A stretch of DNA of 64,000 bases from Paludisphaera borealis (GCF_001956985.1 NZ_CP019082.1:2976001-3040000); one strand, 5' to 3'. Shown: positions 41,861-52,019, counted from the first letter of the stretch. A program made the numbers and translations. Notes: generated by a model from the sequence alone, not told the origin.

Positions 41861-42514
41861 TTAGTCGGCCTTGTCTTTTTCCTTGCGCTCCGGCTTGATG
41901 ACTTCCGGCTGCGAGCCCGACTCGGCGCCGGCCTCCGTCGCCTCGTCCCCGGAGGTCCTGAGCACGACGTGGACCAAGAGGATGTCGGGATCGGCGTCGA
42001 CGACCACACCCGGGGGCAAGACCAGGTCGCGAACGTGAAGCCCCTGATCGACCTTCAGACCGGTGACGTCCACCTTGAGCGTGCTGGGGATCGCGCCGGC
42101 GGGGCACTTGACCGTCAGGTTGTGGACGATCTGCTCGAGAACGCCGCCGTCGGCGACGCCCTCGGCCGTACCGCGGTAATCGAGATTCACTTCGGTCTCG
42201 ATCAATTCTTCAATGTTGACTCGGGCGAAGTCGACGTGAAGGATCGCCTTGCCGAGGTGGTCCCACTGCACGTCGCGGATCAAGACCGTCTCGGTCTTGC
42301 CGCCCAGATCGAGCTCGGCCAGGTGGTTGGCCGCCTTGATCATCGCATCGACGTCGGTGTTCGACAGGGTGATCGGCACCACGTCTTGCTTGTGCCCGTA
42401 AATCACGCCCGGAACGCGACCCGCTTTTCGGAGCCGCCGGGAGACGCGGGTCCCCGTCCCTTTGTTCTTGGCAGGGTCTCGCGTCTCGACCCGTAACTTG
42501 AGTGCATCGGCCAT
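41861..42514 (-). CDS. rplY: 50S ribosomal protein L25 (CTC/TL5 long form)
   Basis: A 217-residue protein. The L25 5S-rRNA-binding domain (1-95) contains ETRDPAKNKGTGTRVSRRLRKAGRVPGVIYG, and the C-terminal CTC domain (100-190) includes VNLDYRGTAEGVADGG and PSTLKVDVTGLKVDQGLHV. The tail is Glu/Lys-rich. ATG 42514 matches the usual start; the frame is open 46 codons further but with non-conserved sequence. First gene of the L25-pth-S6-ssb-L9-DnaB block. Confidence 0.95.
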   Translation of the reverse strand: MADALKLRVETRDPAKNKGTGTRVSRRLRKAGRVPGVIYGHKQDVVPITLSNTDVDAMIKAANHLAELDLGGKTETVLIRDVQWDHLGKAILHVDFARVNIEELIETEVNLDYRGTAEGVADGGVLEQIVHNLTVKCPAGAIPSTLKVDVTGLKVDQGLHVRDLVLPPGVVVDADPDILLVHVVLRTSGDEATEAGAESGSQPEVIKPERKEKDKAD

Positions 42515-42650
42515 CGTCGCTCGCCTTGACCGGGCCCGCGCTGGCGAGGTCCCGTAAAACTGAAACACACCAGGGCTTGCGCCGACGCATCCGCGCCGGC
42601 GACCGTGCGGCGGCGCGTTCTCAAGTGCGCCGACCACCGCCTCGCCCATC

Positions 42651-42674
42651 AAAAAATGCGGTCCTTGCGACCGC
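42651..42674 (-). terminator. Rho-independent terminator of the efflux/trmL transcript
   Basis: Hairpin arms GCGGTC (42658-42663) and GACCGC (42669-42674) with a 5-nt loop, followed on the minus strand by six U residues (42656-42651). It lies 89 bp after the trmL stop and before rplY. It marks the end of the transcript that trmL shares with the RND genes, since only 37 bp separate trmL from the upstream RND gene. Confidence 0.85.
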
Positions 42675-42762
42675 GCATCCGACCATTATGCGGATTTCCT
42701 CCGTCTCATACAAGACGGGTGGCCGAGATCGTCGACTTTCCTCGTTTTCCGGGCCGTTCGGC

Positions 42763-43242
42763 TCAGCCGCCGATTCGTCGAAACGCCTCGTACAAGCCGA
42801 CGGCCGCGGCGTTGGCCAGGTTAAGACTCCGCGCCTCGGGCCGCATCGGGATTCTCAGGGCTCGCTCGGGGTCGCCGTCGATCCACTTGCGGGGGAGTCC
42901 GCGGCTTTCGGAACCGAAGACCAGGGCGTCGCCGGGACGGAACGGAGCCTCGGTGTAAATCCGGGCCGCCTTGGTGCTGAACCACCAGAGGCGGTCGGGC
43001 CCAAGGCGGCGGATCACCTCGTCCAGTTCGTCGACGACGTGGTAGCGGAGATGCTCCCAGTAGTCGAGCCCCGCCCGCTTCACGCTGCGGTCGTCGATGT
43101 GGAAGCCGAGCGGCCGGACCAACCATAGCGTCGCTCCCACGGCGACGCAGGTCCGGCCGATCGCGCCGGTGTTCGCGGCGATCTCCGGTTCGACCAGGAC
43201 GATGTGCAAATCGTGGGAAGGCGCCGGGGGCGGTTCGGTCAT
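42763..43242 (-). CDS. trmL: tRNA (cytidine(34)-2'-O)-methyltransferase
   Basis: A 159-residue SPOUT methyltransferase. Motifs: LHIVLVEPEIAANTGAIGRTCVAVGATLWLVRPLGF, PGDALVFGSESRGLP and the trefoil-knot SAM site ALRIPMRPEARSLNLANAAAV. It modifies the wobble base of tRNA-Leu. ATG 43242 was chosen; a GTG three codons upstream is possible. It is the last gene of the minus-strand efflux transcript, which is unusual company for a tRNA enzyme. Confidence 0.94.
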   Translation of the reverse strand: MTEPPPAPSHDLHIVLVEPEIAANTGAIGRTCVAVGATLWLVRPLGFHIDDRSVKRAGLDYWEHLRYHVVDELDEVIRRLGPDRLWWFSTKAARIYTEAPFRPGDALVFGSESRGLPRKWIDGDPERALRIPMRPEARSLNLANAAAVGLYEAFRRIGG

Positions 43243-43279
43243 GAGGTTCACTGCTTCAAAGAGTCGCCAGGGACGCCGA

Positions 43280-46200
43280 TCAGTCGTGAGGAGGCGTGCC
43301 GGCGGAGATCAAGTCTTCATCGCGTTCGTGGCCGTCGCGTCGCGCGCCGTCGCCGTTGCCGTTGGTGTGGGCGGCGTGGACGTGTTCGGCGTGGGAGCGG
43401 TCGTTGCCGTGGTCGTCGGCCGACTCGGTGTCGGTGACGTGCGTCCTGAACGCGTGGCCGTGGCCATGGCCGTCCTCGGTCTCGTCTTCCAGCTCGATTC
43501 GATCCCGGCGCGAATTGGTCCGGAGGTCGCTTACCCGCTGAATGACATAGTAGAAGACCGGGGTCAGGAAGATTCCGAAGAGGGTCACGCCGAGCATGCC
43601 GCTGAAGACGGCGACGCCGAGCGTCTTCCGCATCTCGGCGCCGGCGCCGCTGGAGAGGATCAATGGGACCACGCCGAGGATGAACGCCAGCGACGTCATG
43701 ATGATCGGCCGCAGCCGCAGCTCGCAGGCGTCGATCGTCGCATCATAGGACGTCGCCCCGTACTCGCGGCGCGACTTGGCGAACTCGACGATCAGAATCG
43801 CGTTCTTGCAAGCCAGGCCCACCAGCACGATGAAGCCGACCTGGGTGAAGATGTTGATGTCCATGCTGGCGATGTTGACGCCGACGGTCGAGCAGAGCAA
43901 GCACATCGGCACGACCAGGATGACCGCCATCGGCAACGCCCAGCTCTCGAACTGCGCAGCGAGCACCAGGAAGACCAGCACCACGGCGAGCCCGAAGGCG
44001 AGCATCGCCGTGTTGCCGGTCTGAAGCTGCAAGAGCGCCAGCTCGGTCCAGTCGGACCGCATCGCCTGGGGAAGCTCGTCGCTCACCACTTTCTGCATGG
44101 CGTCGAGGGCCTGGCCCGAGCTCACTCCGGGCGCGGAGTTAAGGTTGATCGTCGCCGCCGGGTAGAGGTTGTAGCGGATGATCATCACGGGGCCGCTGAC
44201 GTCGTGGATCTTCGCCAGGGTTCCGAGCGGGACCATGGCGCCTTGCTCGCTGCGGACGCGGAGCCCGGAGAGGTCGGCGATCTGCTTGCGGAAATCGGCC
44301 TCGCCCTGGACGTTCACCTGCCAGGTCCGGCCGAACCGGTTGAAGTCGTTGACGTACAGCGAACCGAGGTAGACCTGAAGCGTGTTGAACAGCTCGGAGA
44401 TCGAGACGCCCAGAAGCTGGGTCTTCTCGCGGTCGATGTCGAGGTACAGCCACGGCGTGTTGGCCCGGAAGCTGGTGAACAACCCCTGGAGCACGGGCGA
44501 GGCCGAACCGGCGGCGACCACGCGGTTGGCGACCGTTTCGAGTTCCTCGGCCCCGAGGTCGCCCCGGTCCTCGATCACGATCTTGAACCCGCCGGCCGTC
44601 CCGAGACCGTCGACGGGGGGCGCCTCGAAGACGTTGACCAGCCCCTCCTGGATCTCTTCCTGGAGCGCGTGCTGGAGGCTCGCGGCGATCACCGGACCGC
44701 CGAGGCCTTCGTGGGCGCGGGTGTGGAACTCGTCGAGCATGACGTACATCGCGCCGAAGTTGGGCGCGTTGGCGTTCATCAGGATCGACTGCCCGGCGAT
44801 CGCCAACGTATGAGTGACGCCCGGCTGCTTGAGGGCGGCCGCCTCGGCCTGCTTCATCGCCCGCTGCGTGCGCTCGAGCGACGACGAATCGGGAAGCTGA
44901 ATGTTGACCAGCAGGTATCCCTTGTCTTGCGAGGGGATGAAGCCGGTCGGCGTCCGCGTGAAGCCCCAGTAGGTGACCCCGAGCAAACCGCCGTAAAGCA
45001 CCAGCACCAGCAGGCTGACGCGCAGCAGGCCGCCGACGATCCGCGTGTAGAGACCCGTCGCGGCGTCGAACCCCTTGTTGAACTGGAAGAACGTCCAGCC
45101 CATCAGGCGATTCAGCGGCACGCTGAGAATCCATCCCACGAGGCAGCCGACGATCGCGGCGGCGATCGAGCCGAGGCGGTCGTGAGTCAGGTAACTCGGA
45201 AGCTGGACGTGCAAGTTCGCGGCGGTCCACTCGGTCACGTGAGGGGCGAGGAAGGTCAGGGCCGCCCAGCACCCCATCGCGACGAACGCCAGCCGGGGCA
45301 GCGCCTGGTAAACCCCCTTCTGACGGGGCTTGAGCAAGAGGGCCGCCAGGGCCGGGCTGAGCGTCAGCGAGTTGAACGCCGAGATCACCGTCGAGGTCGC
45401 GATCGTGAGGGCGAACTGGCGGAAGAACTGGCCGGTGATCCCCGTGATGAACGCGCACGGGATGAACACCGCCGACAGCACCAGGCCCACCGCGATCACC
45501 GGCGCCGAGACCTGCTCCATGGCCTTGATCGTGGCCTCGCGTGGAGACCGCCCGTGCTCAATGTGATGCTCGACCGCCTCGACGACCACGATGGCGTCGT
45601 CGACCACGATCCCGATCGCCAGCACCAGCCCGAACAGCGTCAGGTTGTTGAGGCTGAAGCCGAGCGCGGCCATGACGGCGAACGTCCCCACCACGGCCAC
45701 GGGCACGGCGATCAACGGGATCAACGCCGACCGCCAGTTCTGGAGGAACAGGAGGACGACGACGGCCACCAGGATGACGGCGTCGCGGAGCGTCTTGAAG
45801 ACCTCGTTGACCGACTCGACGATGAACGGCGTGGTGTCGTAGACGATCGCGTAGTCGAGCCCCTCGGGGAACCGCTCCTTGAGCTCCTCCATCTTGGCGC
45901 GGACGGAGTTGGCGGTCTCAAGGGCGTTCGAGCCCGGCCGCTGGTAGACCGAGAGGGCCACGCTGGGGCGGCCGTCGAGCGTGCAGGCCTGGTCGTACCC
46001 TTGCGCTCCCAGCTCGACCCGCGCGACGTCGCGGAGCCGGACGATGCCGCCGGCGGCGTCGGCCTTGAGGACCATGTCGGCGAACTGCTCGGAATCGCTG
46101 AGCCGTCCCAGCGTCGTGATCGTGAACTGGAACGCCTGGCCGTTATCGATCGGCGGCTGGCCCAGCTGGCCGGCGGCGACCTGGATGTTCTGCTGCTCGA

Positions 46201-46825
46201 TCGCGCTGATGACGTCGGAAGAGGTCAGATTGCGGAACGTCATCTTCTGGGGGTCGAGCCAGACCCGCATGCTGTAGTTGCGCTGACCGATGTAGGTGAT
46301 GTCGCCGATGCCGTCGAGCCGGGCCAGCTCGTCGCGAAGCTGGATCGTGGCGTAGTTGCTGAGGTAGAGGTTGTCGCGGCTGGCGTCGGGCGAGAAGACG
46401 TTGATGATCATCAAGATGCTGGGCGACTTCTTCTTGACCGAAACGCCCCGCCGCTTGACCAGGTCGGGGAGGATCGGCTCGGCCAGCGACTCGCGGTTCT
46501 GCACCAGCACCTGCGCCATGTTCAGGTCGACGCCCGGCTTGAATGTGACCGTGAGCGTGTAGTTGCCGTCGTTGGTGCATTGCGACGACATGTACATCAT
46601 GTTCTCGACGCCGTTCACCTGCTGCTCGATGGGAGCGGCCACAGTGTCGGCGACGACCTGCGCATTAGCCCCGGGATAATAGGCCGACACCTCGACCGTG
46701 GGCGGGGTGATGTCGGGGTACTGGGCCAAGGGCAGGGTGAACAGCGTGATCCCGCCGGCCAGCGTGATAATGATGGACAGCACTGCGGCGAAGATCGGAC
46801 GGTCGATGAAGAATCGAGAGAACAC
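43280..46825 (-). CDS. RND efflux permease (HAE1/AcrB-like), second of two, with His-rich tail
   Basis: A 1181-residue inner-membrane pump. It has the two-fold RND plan: N-terminal helix FFIDRPIFAAVLSIIITLAGG, a first periplasmic loop, TM4 GLVLAIGIVVDDAIVVVE with the paired Asp of the proton relay, and Lys in the TM10 region (GLACKNAILIVEFAK). It belongs to the hydrophobe/drug (HAE1) class rather than the metal class. Beyond the last helix, the C-terminal 73 residues carry 11 histidines (GHGHGH, AEHVHAAH), an unusual cytoplasmic tail that could bind metal. It lies 7 bp after the first permease gene and 37 bp before trmL. Confidence 0.93.
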   Translation of the reverse strand: MFSRFFIDRPIFAAVLSIIITLAGGITLFTLPLAQYPDITPPTVEVSAYYPGANAQVVADTVAAPIEQQVNGVENMMYMSSQCTNDGNYTLTVTFKPGVDLNMAQVLVQNRESLAEPILPDLVKRRGVSVKKKSPSILMIINVFSPDASRDNLYLSNYATIQLRDELARLDGIGDITYIGQRNYSMRVWLDPQKMTFRNLTSSDVISAIEQQNIQVAAGQLGQPPIDNGQAFQFTITTLGRLSDSEQFADMVLKADAAGGIVRLRDVARVELGAQGYDQACTLDGRPSVALSVYQRPGSNALETANSVRAKMEELKERFPEGLDYAIVYDTTPFIVESVNEVFKTLRDAVILVAVVVLLFLQNWRSALIPLIAVPVAVVGTFAVMAALGFSLNNLTLFGLVLAIGIVVDDAIVVVEAVEHHIEHGRSPREATIKAMEQVSAPVIAVGLVLSAVFIPCAFITGITGQFFRQFALTIATSTVISAFNSLTLSPALAALLLKPRQKGVYQALPRLAFVAMGCWAALTFLAPHVTEWTAANLHVQLPSYLTHDRLGSIAAAIVGCLVGWILSVPLNRLMGWTFFQFNKGFDAATGLYTRIVGGLLRVSLLVLVLYGGLLGVTYWGFTRTPTGFIPSQDKGYLLVNIQLPDSSSLERTQRAMKQAEAAALKQPGVTHTLAIAGQSILMNANAPNFGAMYVMLDEFHTRAHEGLGGPVIAASLQHALQEEIQEGLVNVFEAPPVDGLGTAGGFKIVIEDRGDLGAEELETVANRVVAAGSASPVLQGLFTSFRANTPWLYLDIDREKTQLLGVSISELFNTLQVYLGSLYVNDFNRFGRTWQVNVQGEADFRKQIADLSGLRVRSEQGAMVPLGTLAKIHDVSGPVMIIRYNLYPAATINLNSAPGVSSGQALDAMQKVVSDELPQAMRSDWTELALLQLQTGNTAMLAFGLAVVLVFLVLAAQFESWALPMAVILVVPMCLLCSTVGVNIASMDINIFTQVGFIVLVGLACKNAILIVEFAKSRREYGATSYDATIDACELRLRPIIMTSLAFILGVVPLILSSGAGAEMRKTLGVAVFSGMLGVTLFGIFLTPVFYYVIQRVSDLRTNSRRDRIELEDETEDGHGHGHAFRTHVTDTESADDHGNDRSHAEHVHAAHTNGNGDGARRDGHERDEDLISAGTPPHD

Positions 46826-46832
46826 GGAACCC

Positions 46833-49800
46833 TCACTCCTCGTCCCTGGGGTCAGGCTTGGAGATCGTACGAGGCGAGCGGCCGGCGGATTGGGCGCCGG
46901 CCTTCATCAATTTCCAGGTGGTACGCCATAGGAAACGTAGCGTCAAAACATCGAGCGCGGCCCGCGACGTCCAGCGCAGCCAGCGCGAAGAGAACAGCCG
47001 CGACTCGCTCATCGTGTCGATGACGTAGAAGAAGACCGGCGTGAGCATGAGGCCGAACAGCGTGACGCCGATCATGCCGCTGAAGACGGCTACACCCAGC
47101 GACTTCCGCATCTCGGCCCCCGCCCCGCGGGCGTAGAGCAACGGGACGACGCCGAGGATGAACGCCAGCGAGGTCATGATGATCGGCCGCAGCCGCAGCC
47201 GGCAGGCGTCGAGCGTCGCCTCGCGGATCGGCTTGCCCTGGTTGTGGATCAGCTTGGCGAACTGGACGATCAAGATCGCGTTCTTGCTCGCCAGCCCGAC
47301 GAGCACGACCAGGCCGATCTGGGTGAAAATGTTGATGTCCGAGTTGGCGTTGCGAACGCCCAGCATCGCGCTGTTCCGCACGCCGACCACCGCGCTGAGC
47401 ATGCACAACGGGACCGACAGGATCACCGCCAGCGGCATCGACCAGCTCTCGAACTGCGCCGCGAGCACCAGGAAGACCATGACGATCGAGAACCCGAAGA
47501 CGTAGAGCGCCGTATTCCCGGCCTGCTGTTCGAGGTAGGCCAGCTCGGTCCACTCGAAGCTCATGGTCGGAGGCAGCTCGTGAGCGGCGAGCTTCTCCAT
47601 GGCGGCGATCGCGGTGCCCGAGCTGACGCCCGGAAACGCACTGCCGTTGATCGAGGCCGCGGGGTACATGTTGTACCGGGTCAGAACCAGGGGGCCGTTG
47701 ATCTCGTTGACCGTCGCCACCGCGCCCAGGGGAACCATCGTCCCCTGCCTGTTGCGCACCTGGAGGCGGTTGATGTCTTCCTTCTGATCGCGATACTGGG
47801 GCATCGCCTGGACGACGACCTGCCAGGTCCGGCCGAACAGGTTGAAGTCGTTGACGTACAGCGAGCCGAGGTAGGCCTGAAGCGTCTGGAAGACGTCGCG
47901 AAGCGCGAGCCCCTTGACGATGCAGGCGTCGCGGTCGACGTCGAGGAAGATCTGGGGGACGTTGGCCCGGAAGACCGAGGCCAGTCCGTCGACGACCGGC
48001 CCCCCCTTCCCCTGGCCGGCGAAGACGCCTCGCAGCGCCGACGCCAGCCGCTCGGATAGGCTCTCGTCCGGGCGGGGCGGCGGGTGGTCCTCGGGCTTCA
48101 CCGCCTCGGCGGCAATCCGCTCGCCGTCGGCGTTGATTCCGGGATTGCCGGGCGTCACGTTGGAAGCGGCGACCAGATTCTCGACCTGCCGCTGCAACGC
48201 AACCGGCCCGGCGTCGCCCCGGTCCTCGATCATGAGCATCCAGCCGCCGGCCCGACCGACCCCACGCAACGGAGGAGGTCCGAATAGAGAGATGTTCGCC
48301 TCGGGGATCGCCGCCCCGAGCTTGCCCCGGAGCTTGTTCATGATGACCTCGTAATAGAGGTCGTCGGTGGTTCGCTCGTGGAACTCCTTGAGCGTCAGGA
48401 ACATCGTGCCGAAATTCGATCCGAAGGCGTTCAAGAGCAGTGACTGGCCGGCGATCCCCACCGTCGCGGCGACCCCGTTCTCCTTGCCGGAGATGTCGCC
48501 GATCTTCCGGATCACCGCCTTGGTCCGCTCCAGCGACGCCGAATCGGGGAGCTGGACGTTGACCAGCATGTACCCCATGTCCTGCGACGGGATGAACCCG
48601 CGCGGCGTGCCGACGAACCGCTCGTAGGTCAGGAACAAGAGCCCGACGTAGACGATCAGAACCAGGACGAACACCCGAAGCATCCCCCCGACCAATCTCG
48701 AATACGCGGTGGCGGTGGCCGTGAAACCGCGATTGAAGAGGCCGAAGAAACCATCCAGCGCAAGGTTCACATACTTCGCCCCGGCCCAGAGCGCGATTCC
48801 GCCGATCGCCGCCCCGAGCACGCCGGCGGTCAATTCGGGCGTCGCCCCGATCGCCCGCCCGAGATCGAAGACCATGTTCGCGACCGCCGCGTGAGTCGTC
48901 GTCCCCCCCTCCTCGGGCGTCAGGTACGGGAGCAGCTTCGGGGCCAGCCGCGAGTAGCCCAGCCAGGCCCCCATGCCGGCGATCGCCACCCGGGGCAACG
49001 CCTGGTGCACGCCTTTCTCGCGAGGACGCAACAGCAGGGCCGCCAGGGCTGGGCTCAGGGTCAGCGAGTTGATCGTCGAGAGCACCGTGGACGACGCGAT
49101 GGTGAGCGCGAACTGGCGGAAGAACTGGCCGGTGATCCCCGTCATGAACGCGCACGGGATGAACACCGCCGACAGCACCAGGCCCACCGCGATCACCGGC
49201 GCCGAGACCTCGCTCATCGCCTGGATGGTCGCCGCCCTTGGGTTGAGCCCGTGCTCGATGTGGTGCTCGACCGACTCGACGACCACGATGGCGTCGTCGA
49301 CCACGATCCCGATCGCCAGCACCAGCCCGAACAGCGTCAGGTTGTTGAGGCTGAAGCCCATGCCCAGCATGACGGCGAACGTCCCCACGATCCCCACCGG
49401 CACCGCCACCAGCGGGATCAGCGCCGACCGCCAGTTCTGGAGGAACAAGAGGACCACGAGCGCCACCAGCACGACCGAATCGAGGAGGGTCTTGAACACC
49501 TCCTTGATCGACTCGCGGATGAACGGCGTCGTGTCGTAGCGGATCATGTAGTCGATGCCTTCGGGGAAGTCCCTCTTAAGTTCCTCGATCTTGGCGCGGA
49601 CCAGGTCGGCGGTGTCGAGCGCGTTGGCGTCGGGGAGTTGGAAGATGGCGAGGTTGGCGACCGGCTTGCCGTCGACCTCGCTGCTGATGTCCTGGTTCTT
49701 CGCGCCGAGTTCGACCGTCCCCAGGTCGCGGATGCGGATGATCCGACCGTCGGGCGTCTTCTTGACGATGACGTCGCCGAACTCCGCGATCTCGTCGAGC

Positions 49801-50522
49801 CTTCCCCGAGTGCTGATCGTAAACTGGGTCCGCTGGCCGGGGATCGTCGGCGACTGGCCGACCTGGCCGGCGGCCACCTGGAGGTTCTGTGCTCGCAAGG
49901 CCGCCGTCACATCGCCGGCGTTGAGGCTGCGAATCGCCAGCTTCTGAGGGTCGAGCCAGATCCGCATGCTGTAATCGCGCTGGCCCATCATCGTCACTTC
50001 GCTGACGCCGGGCAGCCGGGCCATCTCTTCGCGGACGCGCATCAGGGCGAAGTTGCTCAGGTAGAGCTGGTCGTACCGGCCGTCCGTCGAGTAGAGCGCG
50101 ACCGACAGGAGGATGTCGGGCGACCGCTTCTTGGTCATCACGCCCGTCGCCTTGATGACGTCGGGCAAAAGCGGAACCGCCAGCGAGACCCGGTTCTGAA
50201 CCAGCACCTGCGCCAGGTTCAGATCGATCCCCTGCTTGAACGTGACCGTGAGCGTGTAGTTGCCGTCGTTGGTAGACTGCGACGACATGTACATCATGTT
50301 CTCGACGCCGTTCACCTGCTGCTCGATGGGAGCGGCCACGGTGTCGGCGACGACCTGCGCGCTGGCCCCCGGGTACTGGCACGAGACCATGACCGTGGGG
50401 GGCGCGATCAGCGGAAACATGGCGATCGGCAGGCTGTACAACGACAACGCGCCCGCCAAGGTGATCACGATGGAGATCACCGAGGCGAAGATCGGACGGT
50501 CGATGAAGAATCGTGTGAACAC
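46833..50522 (-). CDS. RND efflux permease (HAE1/AcrB-like), first of two
   Basis: A 1229-residue pump of the same plan as its neighbour: FTRFFIDRPIFASVISIVITLAGA at the N-terminus, GLVLAIGIVVDDAIVVVESVEHHIEHG in TM4, GLASKNAILIVQFAK with the relay Lys. It is longer than AcrB (about 1049) mainly through insertions in the periplasmic loop (around NPGINADGERIAAEAVKPEDHPPPRPDESLS). The C-terminus has a short basic tail. It lies 34 bp after the membrane-fusion gene. The two permeases differ in sequence, so they could form a heteromer as MdtB and MdtC do, or work separately with a shared adaptor. Confidence 0.93.
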   Translation of the reverse strand: MFTRFFIDRPIFASVISIVITLAGALSLYSLPIAMFPLIAPPTVMVSCQYPGASAQVVADTVAAPIEQQVNGVENMMYMSSQSTNDGNYTLTVTFKQGIDLNLAQVLVQNRVSLAVPLLPDVIKATGVMTKKRSPDILLSVALYSTDGRYDQLYLSNFALMRVREEMARLPGVSEVTMMGQRDYSMRIWLDPQKLAIRSLNAGDVTAALRAQNLQVAAGQVGQSPTIPGQRTQFTISTRGRLDEIAEFGDVIVKKTPDGRIIRIRDLGTVELGAKNQDISSEVDGKPVANLAIFQLPDANALDTADLVRAKIEELKRDFPEGIDYMIRYDTTPFIRESIKEVFKTLLDSVVLVALVVLLFLQNWRSALIPLVAVPVGIVGTFAVMLGMGFSLNNLTLFGLVLAIGIVVDDAIVVVESVEHHIEHGLNPRAATIQAMSEVSAPVIAVGLVLSAVFIPCAFMTGITGQFFRQFALTIASSTVLSTINSLTLSPALAALLLRPREKGVHQALPRVAIAGMGAWLGYSRLAPKLLPYLTPEEGGTTTHAAVANMVFDLGRAIGATPELTAGVLGAAIGGIALWAGAKYVNLALDGFFGLFNRGFTATATAYSRLVGGMLRVFVLVLIVYVGLLFLTYERFVGTPRGFIPSQDMGYMLVNVQLPDSASLERTKAVIRKIGDISGKENGVAATVGIAGQSLLLNAFGSNFGTMFLTLKEFHERTTDDLYYEVIMNKLRGKLGAAIPEANISLFGPPPLRGVGRAGGWMLMIEDRGDAGPVALQRQVENLVAASNVTPGNPGINADGERIAAEAVKPEDHPPPRPDESLSERLASALRGVFAGQGKGGPVVDGLASVFRANVPQIFLDVDRDACIVKGLALRDVFQTLQAYLGSLYVNDFNLFGRTWQVVVQAMPQYRDQKEDINRLQVRNRQGTMVPLGAVATVNEINGPLVLTRYNMYPAASINGSAFPGVSSGTAIAAMEKLAAHELPPTMSFEWTELAYLEQQAGNTALYVFGFSIVMVFLVLAAQFESWSMPLAVILSVPLCMLSAVVGVRNSAMLGVRNANSDINIFTQIGLVVLVGLASKNAILIVQFAKLIHNQGKPIREATLDACRLRLRPIIMTSLAFILGVVPLLYARGAGAEMRKSLGVAVFSGMIGVTLFGLMLTPVFFYVIDTMSESRLFSSRWLRWTSRAALDVLTLRFLWRTTWKLMKAGAQSAGRSPRTISKPDPRDEE

Positions 50523-50556
50523 GATTGAGACTCTCGGCGTGGACGTCGGTGCGCGG

Positions 50557-51990
50557 TCAGTGGGCCTGCGATCTCCGCTCGCGGTCGCCCCCGGCTCCGC
50601 CGGCCTCTGACGGCGACGGAGTCGATGCGGCGTGGGGGGCGTTCGAGCCGCGACTCTTCAGATCGGCGGCCGACGTATCGGCCCGGCCGTCCTTGGGAGG
50701 CTGGGGCGGCTCGCCGACGGTCGTCCGCGGCGTGCCGGAGGCGGCGGTTTTGGGCTCGGGCAGGGCGTCGCTGTCGGAGTTGAACTCGCGGGCGGTGACC
50801 GGCGCGTCCTTGCGGAGCTTCTGCAAGCCGCTTACCACCACGAGGTCGTCGGGCTTGACGCCCTCGCTCACTTCCCGGTAACCGTCGATGAGCACGCCGA
50901 GCGTCCCCACGTTGACCGTCGTGTGGGCGAATTTGGGGATCGGCTTGCCGTCGCGGTCGAGGATCGGCTTGCCCGTCTTGTCCTCGAAGAACGCCGGCTG
51001 ACCGTCCTTGAGCGACCGCCGGACCACGAACACCTTCTTCTGCCCCTGGTCCGACGTCACGGCCTCCTCGCGGACCATGAGCGCGGGGTGCGGATCGCCG
51101 ATCGGCAGCTTGACCCGAACGAAGAGGCCCGGGGTGAACATCCCCTTGGGATTGTCGAGCCGGGCCCGGAACCGGAGGGTGCCAGTGCTCAGGTCGACGC
51201 GGTTGTCGGTGAAGTCGACCATCCCGCGGTGCTGGAAGTCGCGCTCGTCCGACAGGCAAAGCTCGATCGGCACCTCGTGCTCGCTCTTGGCTTTGACCCG
51301 CCCCTCGTTGATCATCCGCCGGATCTTGAGCATCGCCTGCTCGTGGACGTCGAAGTAGACGTAGATCGGGTCCTGGCTGACGATGGTGACCAGGGGGGTG
51401 TCGTCGGCCTTGACCAGGTTGCCAGGGTCGACGAGCCGCCGGCCCAGGCGTCCGCCGATCGGCGCGACGACCCGGGTGAATTCAAGGTTCAGGTCGGCCA
51501 GGTCGAAGTTGGCCTTGGCCGTCCCCACGGACGCGGCCGCCTCGGCGTTGTCGAAGCTGTAGCGGTCGTATTCCTCGCGGCTGATCGACATCCCCCGGTC
51601 GTAGAGGACCTTGGCCCGCTGGAACTCGTTGTTCAGCCGCTTGGCGTGGGCCTCGGCCTGAAGGTTGGCGGCCTTCGCCCGGTCGAGGTCGGCCTGGAAC
51701 GGCCGAGGGTCGATCTGGAAGAGGACGGCCCCCTTCTCAACCTGTTGTCCGTCCTGGAAATAGACCTGGTTCAGATAGCCGGAGACCCGTGAAGTCACCT
51801 GCACCGACATGATCGCCTCGGTGCGGCCGGGAAACTCCTCGTGGTCGGTCACGGATCGCGTGACCGGCCGAGCGTAGAGGACCACGTCGGGCGGCTTCAC
51901 GATCTGGGTCGACGAATTGGCGGCGCCGCCGCATCCCGCAACGGTCGTACAGGCGAGCAACGCCAAGGCGGCGAACACGCGACGATCCAT
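50557..51990 (-). CDS. RND membrane-fusion (periplasmic adaptor) lipoprotein
   Basis: A 477-residue protein. The signal peptide ends at a lipobox TVAGC (Cys20). The adaptor domains are clear: barrel-sandwich half-motif SVQVTSRVSGYLNQVYFQDGQQVEKGAVLFQIDPRPFQADLDRAKA, alpha-hairpin (AHAKRLNNEFQRAKVLYDRG), the second lipoyl half FTRVVAPIGGRLGRRLVDPGNLV, and a beta-barrel/membrane-proximal part after about 210. The C-terminus is Pro/Ala/Gly-rich. It links the permeases to an outer-membrane channel, which is absent here and must be supplied elsewhere. ATG 51990 has GGAGG 10 nt upstream. Confidence 0.93.
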   Translation of the reverse strand: MDRRVFAALALLACTTVAGCGGAANSSTQIVKPPDVVLYARPVTRSVTDHEEFPGRTEAIMSVQVTSRVSGYLNQVYFQDGQQVEKGAVLFQIDPRPFQADLDRAKAANLQAEAHAKRLNNEFQRAKVLYDRGMSISREEYDRYSFDNAEAAASVGTAKANFDLADLNLEFTRVVAPIGGRLGRRLVDPGNLVKADDTPLVTIVSQDPIYVYFDVHEQAMLKIRRMINEGRVKAKSEHEVPIELCLSDERDFQHRGMVDFTDNRVDLSTGTLRFRARLDNPKGMFTPGLFVRVKLPIGDPHPALMVREEAVTSDQGQKKVFVVRRSLKDGQPAFFEDKTGKPILDRDGKPIPKFAHTTVNVGTLGVLIDGYREVSEGVKPDDLVVVSGLQKLRKDAPVTAREFNSDSDALPEPKTAASGTPRTTVGEPPQPPKDGRADTSAADLKSRGSNAPHAASTPSPSEAGGAGGDRERRSQAH

Positions 51991-52019
51991 GGGCCTCGAA
52001 CCTCCACAATTAAGCTGAG

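Noticed and set aside
43097-47023. Plus-strand open frame of 1308 codons antisense to the second RND gene
   Set aside because: Composition is Asp/Arg/Gly-rich with no fold or motif; it mirrors the coding frame of a well-supported RND gene, as expected in high-GC DNA.
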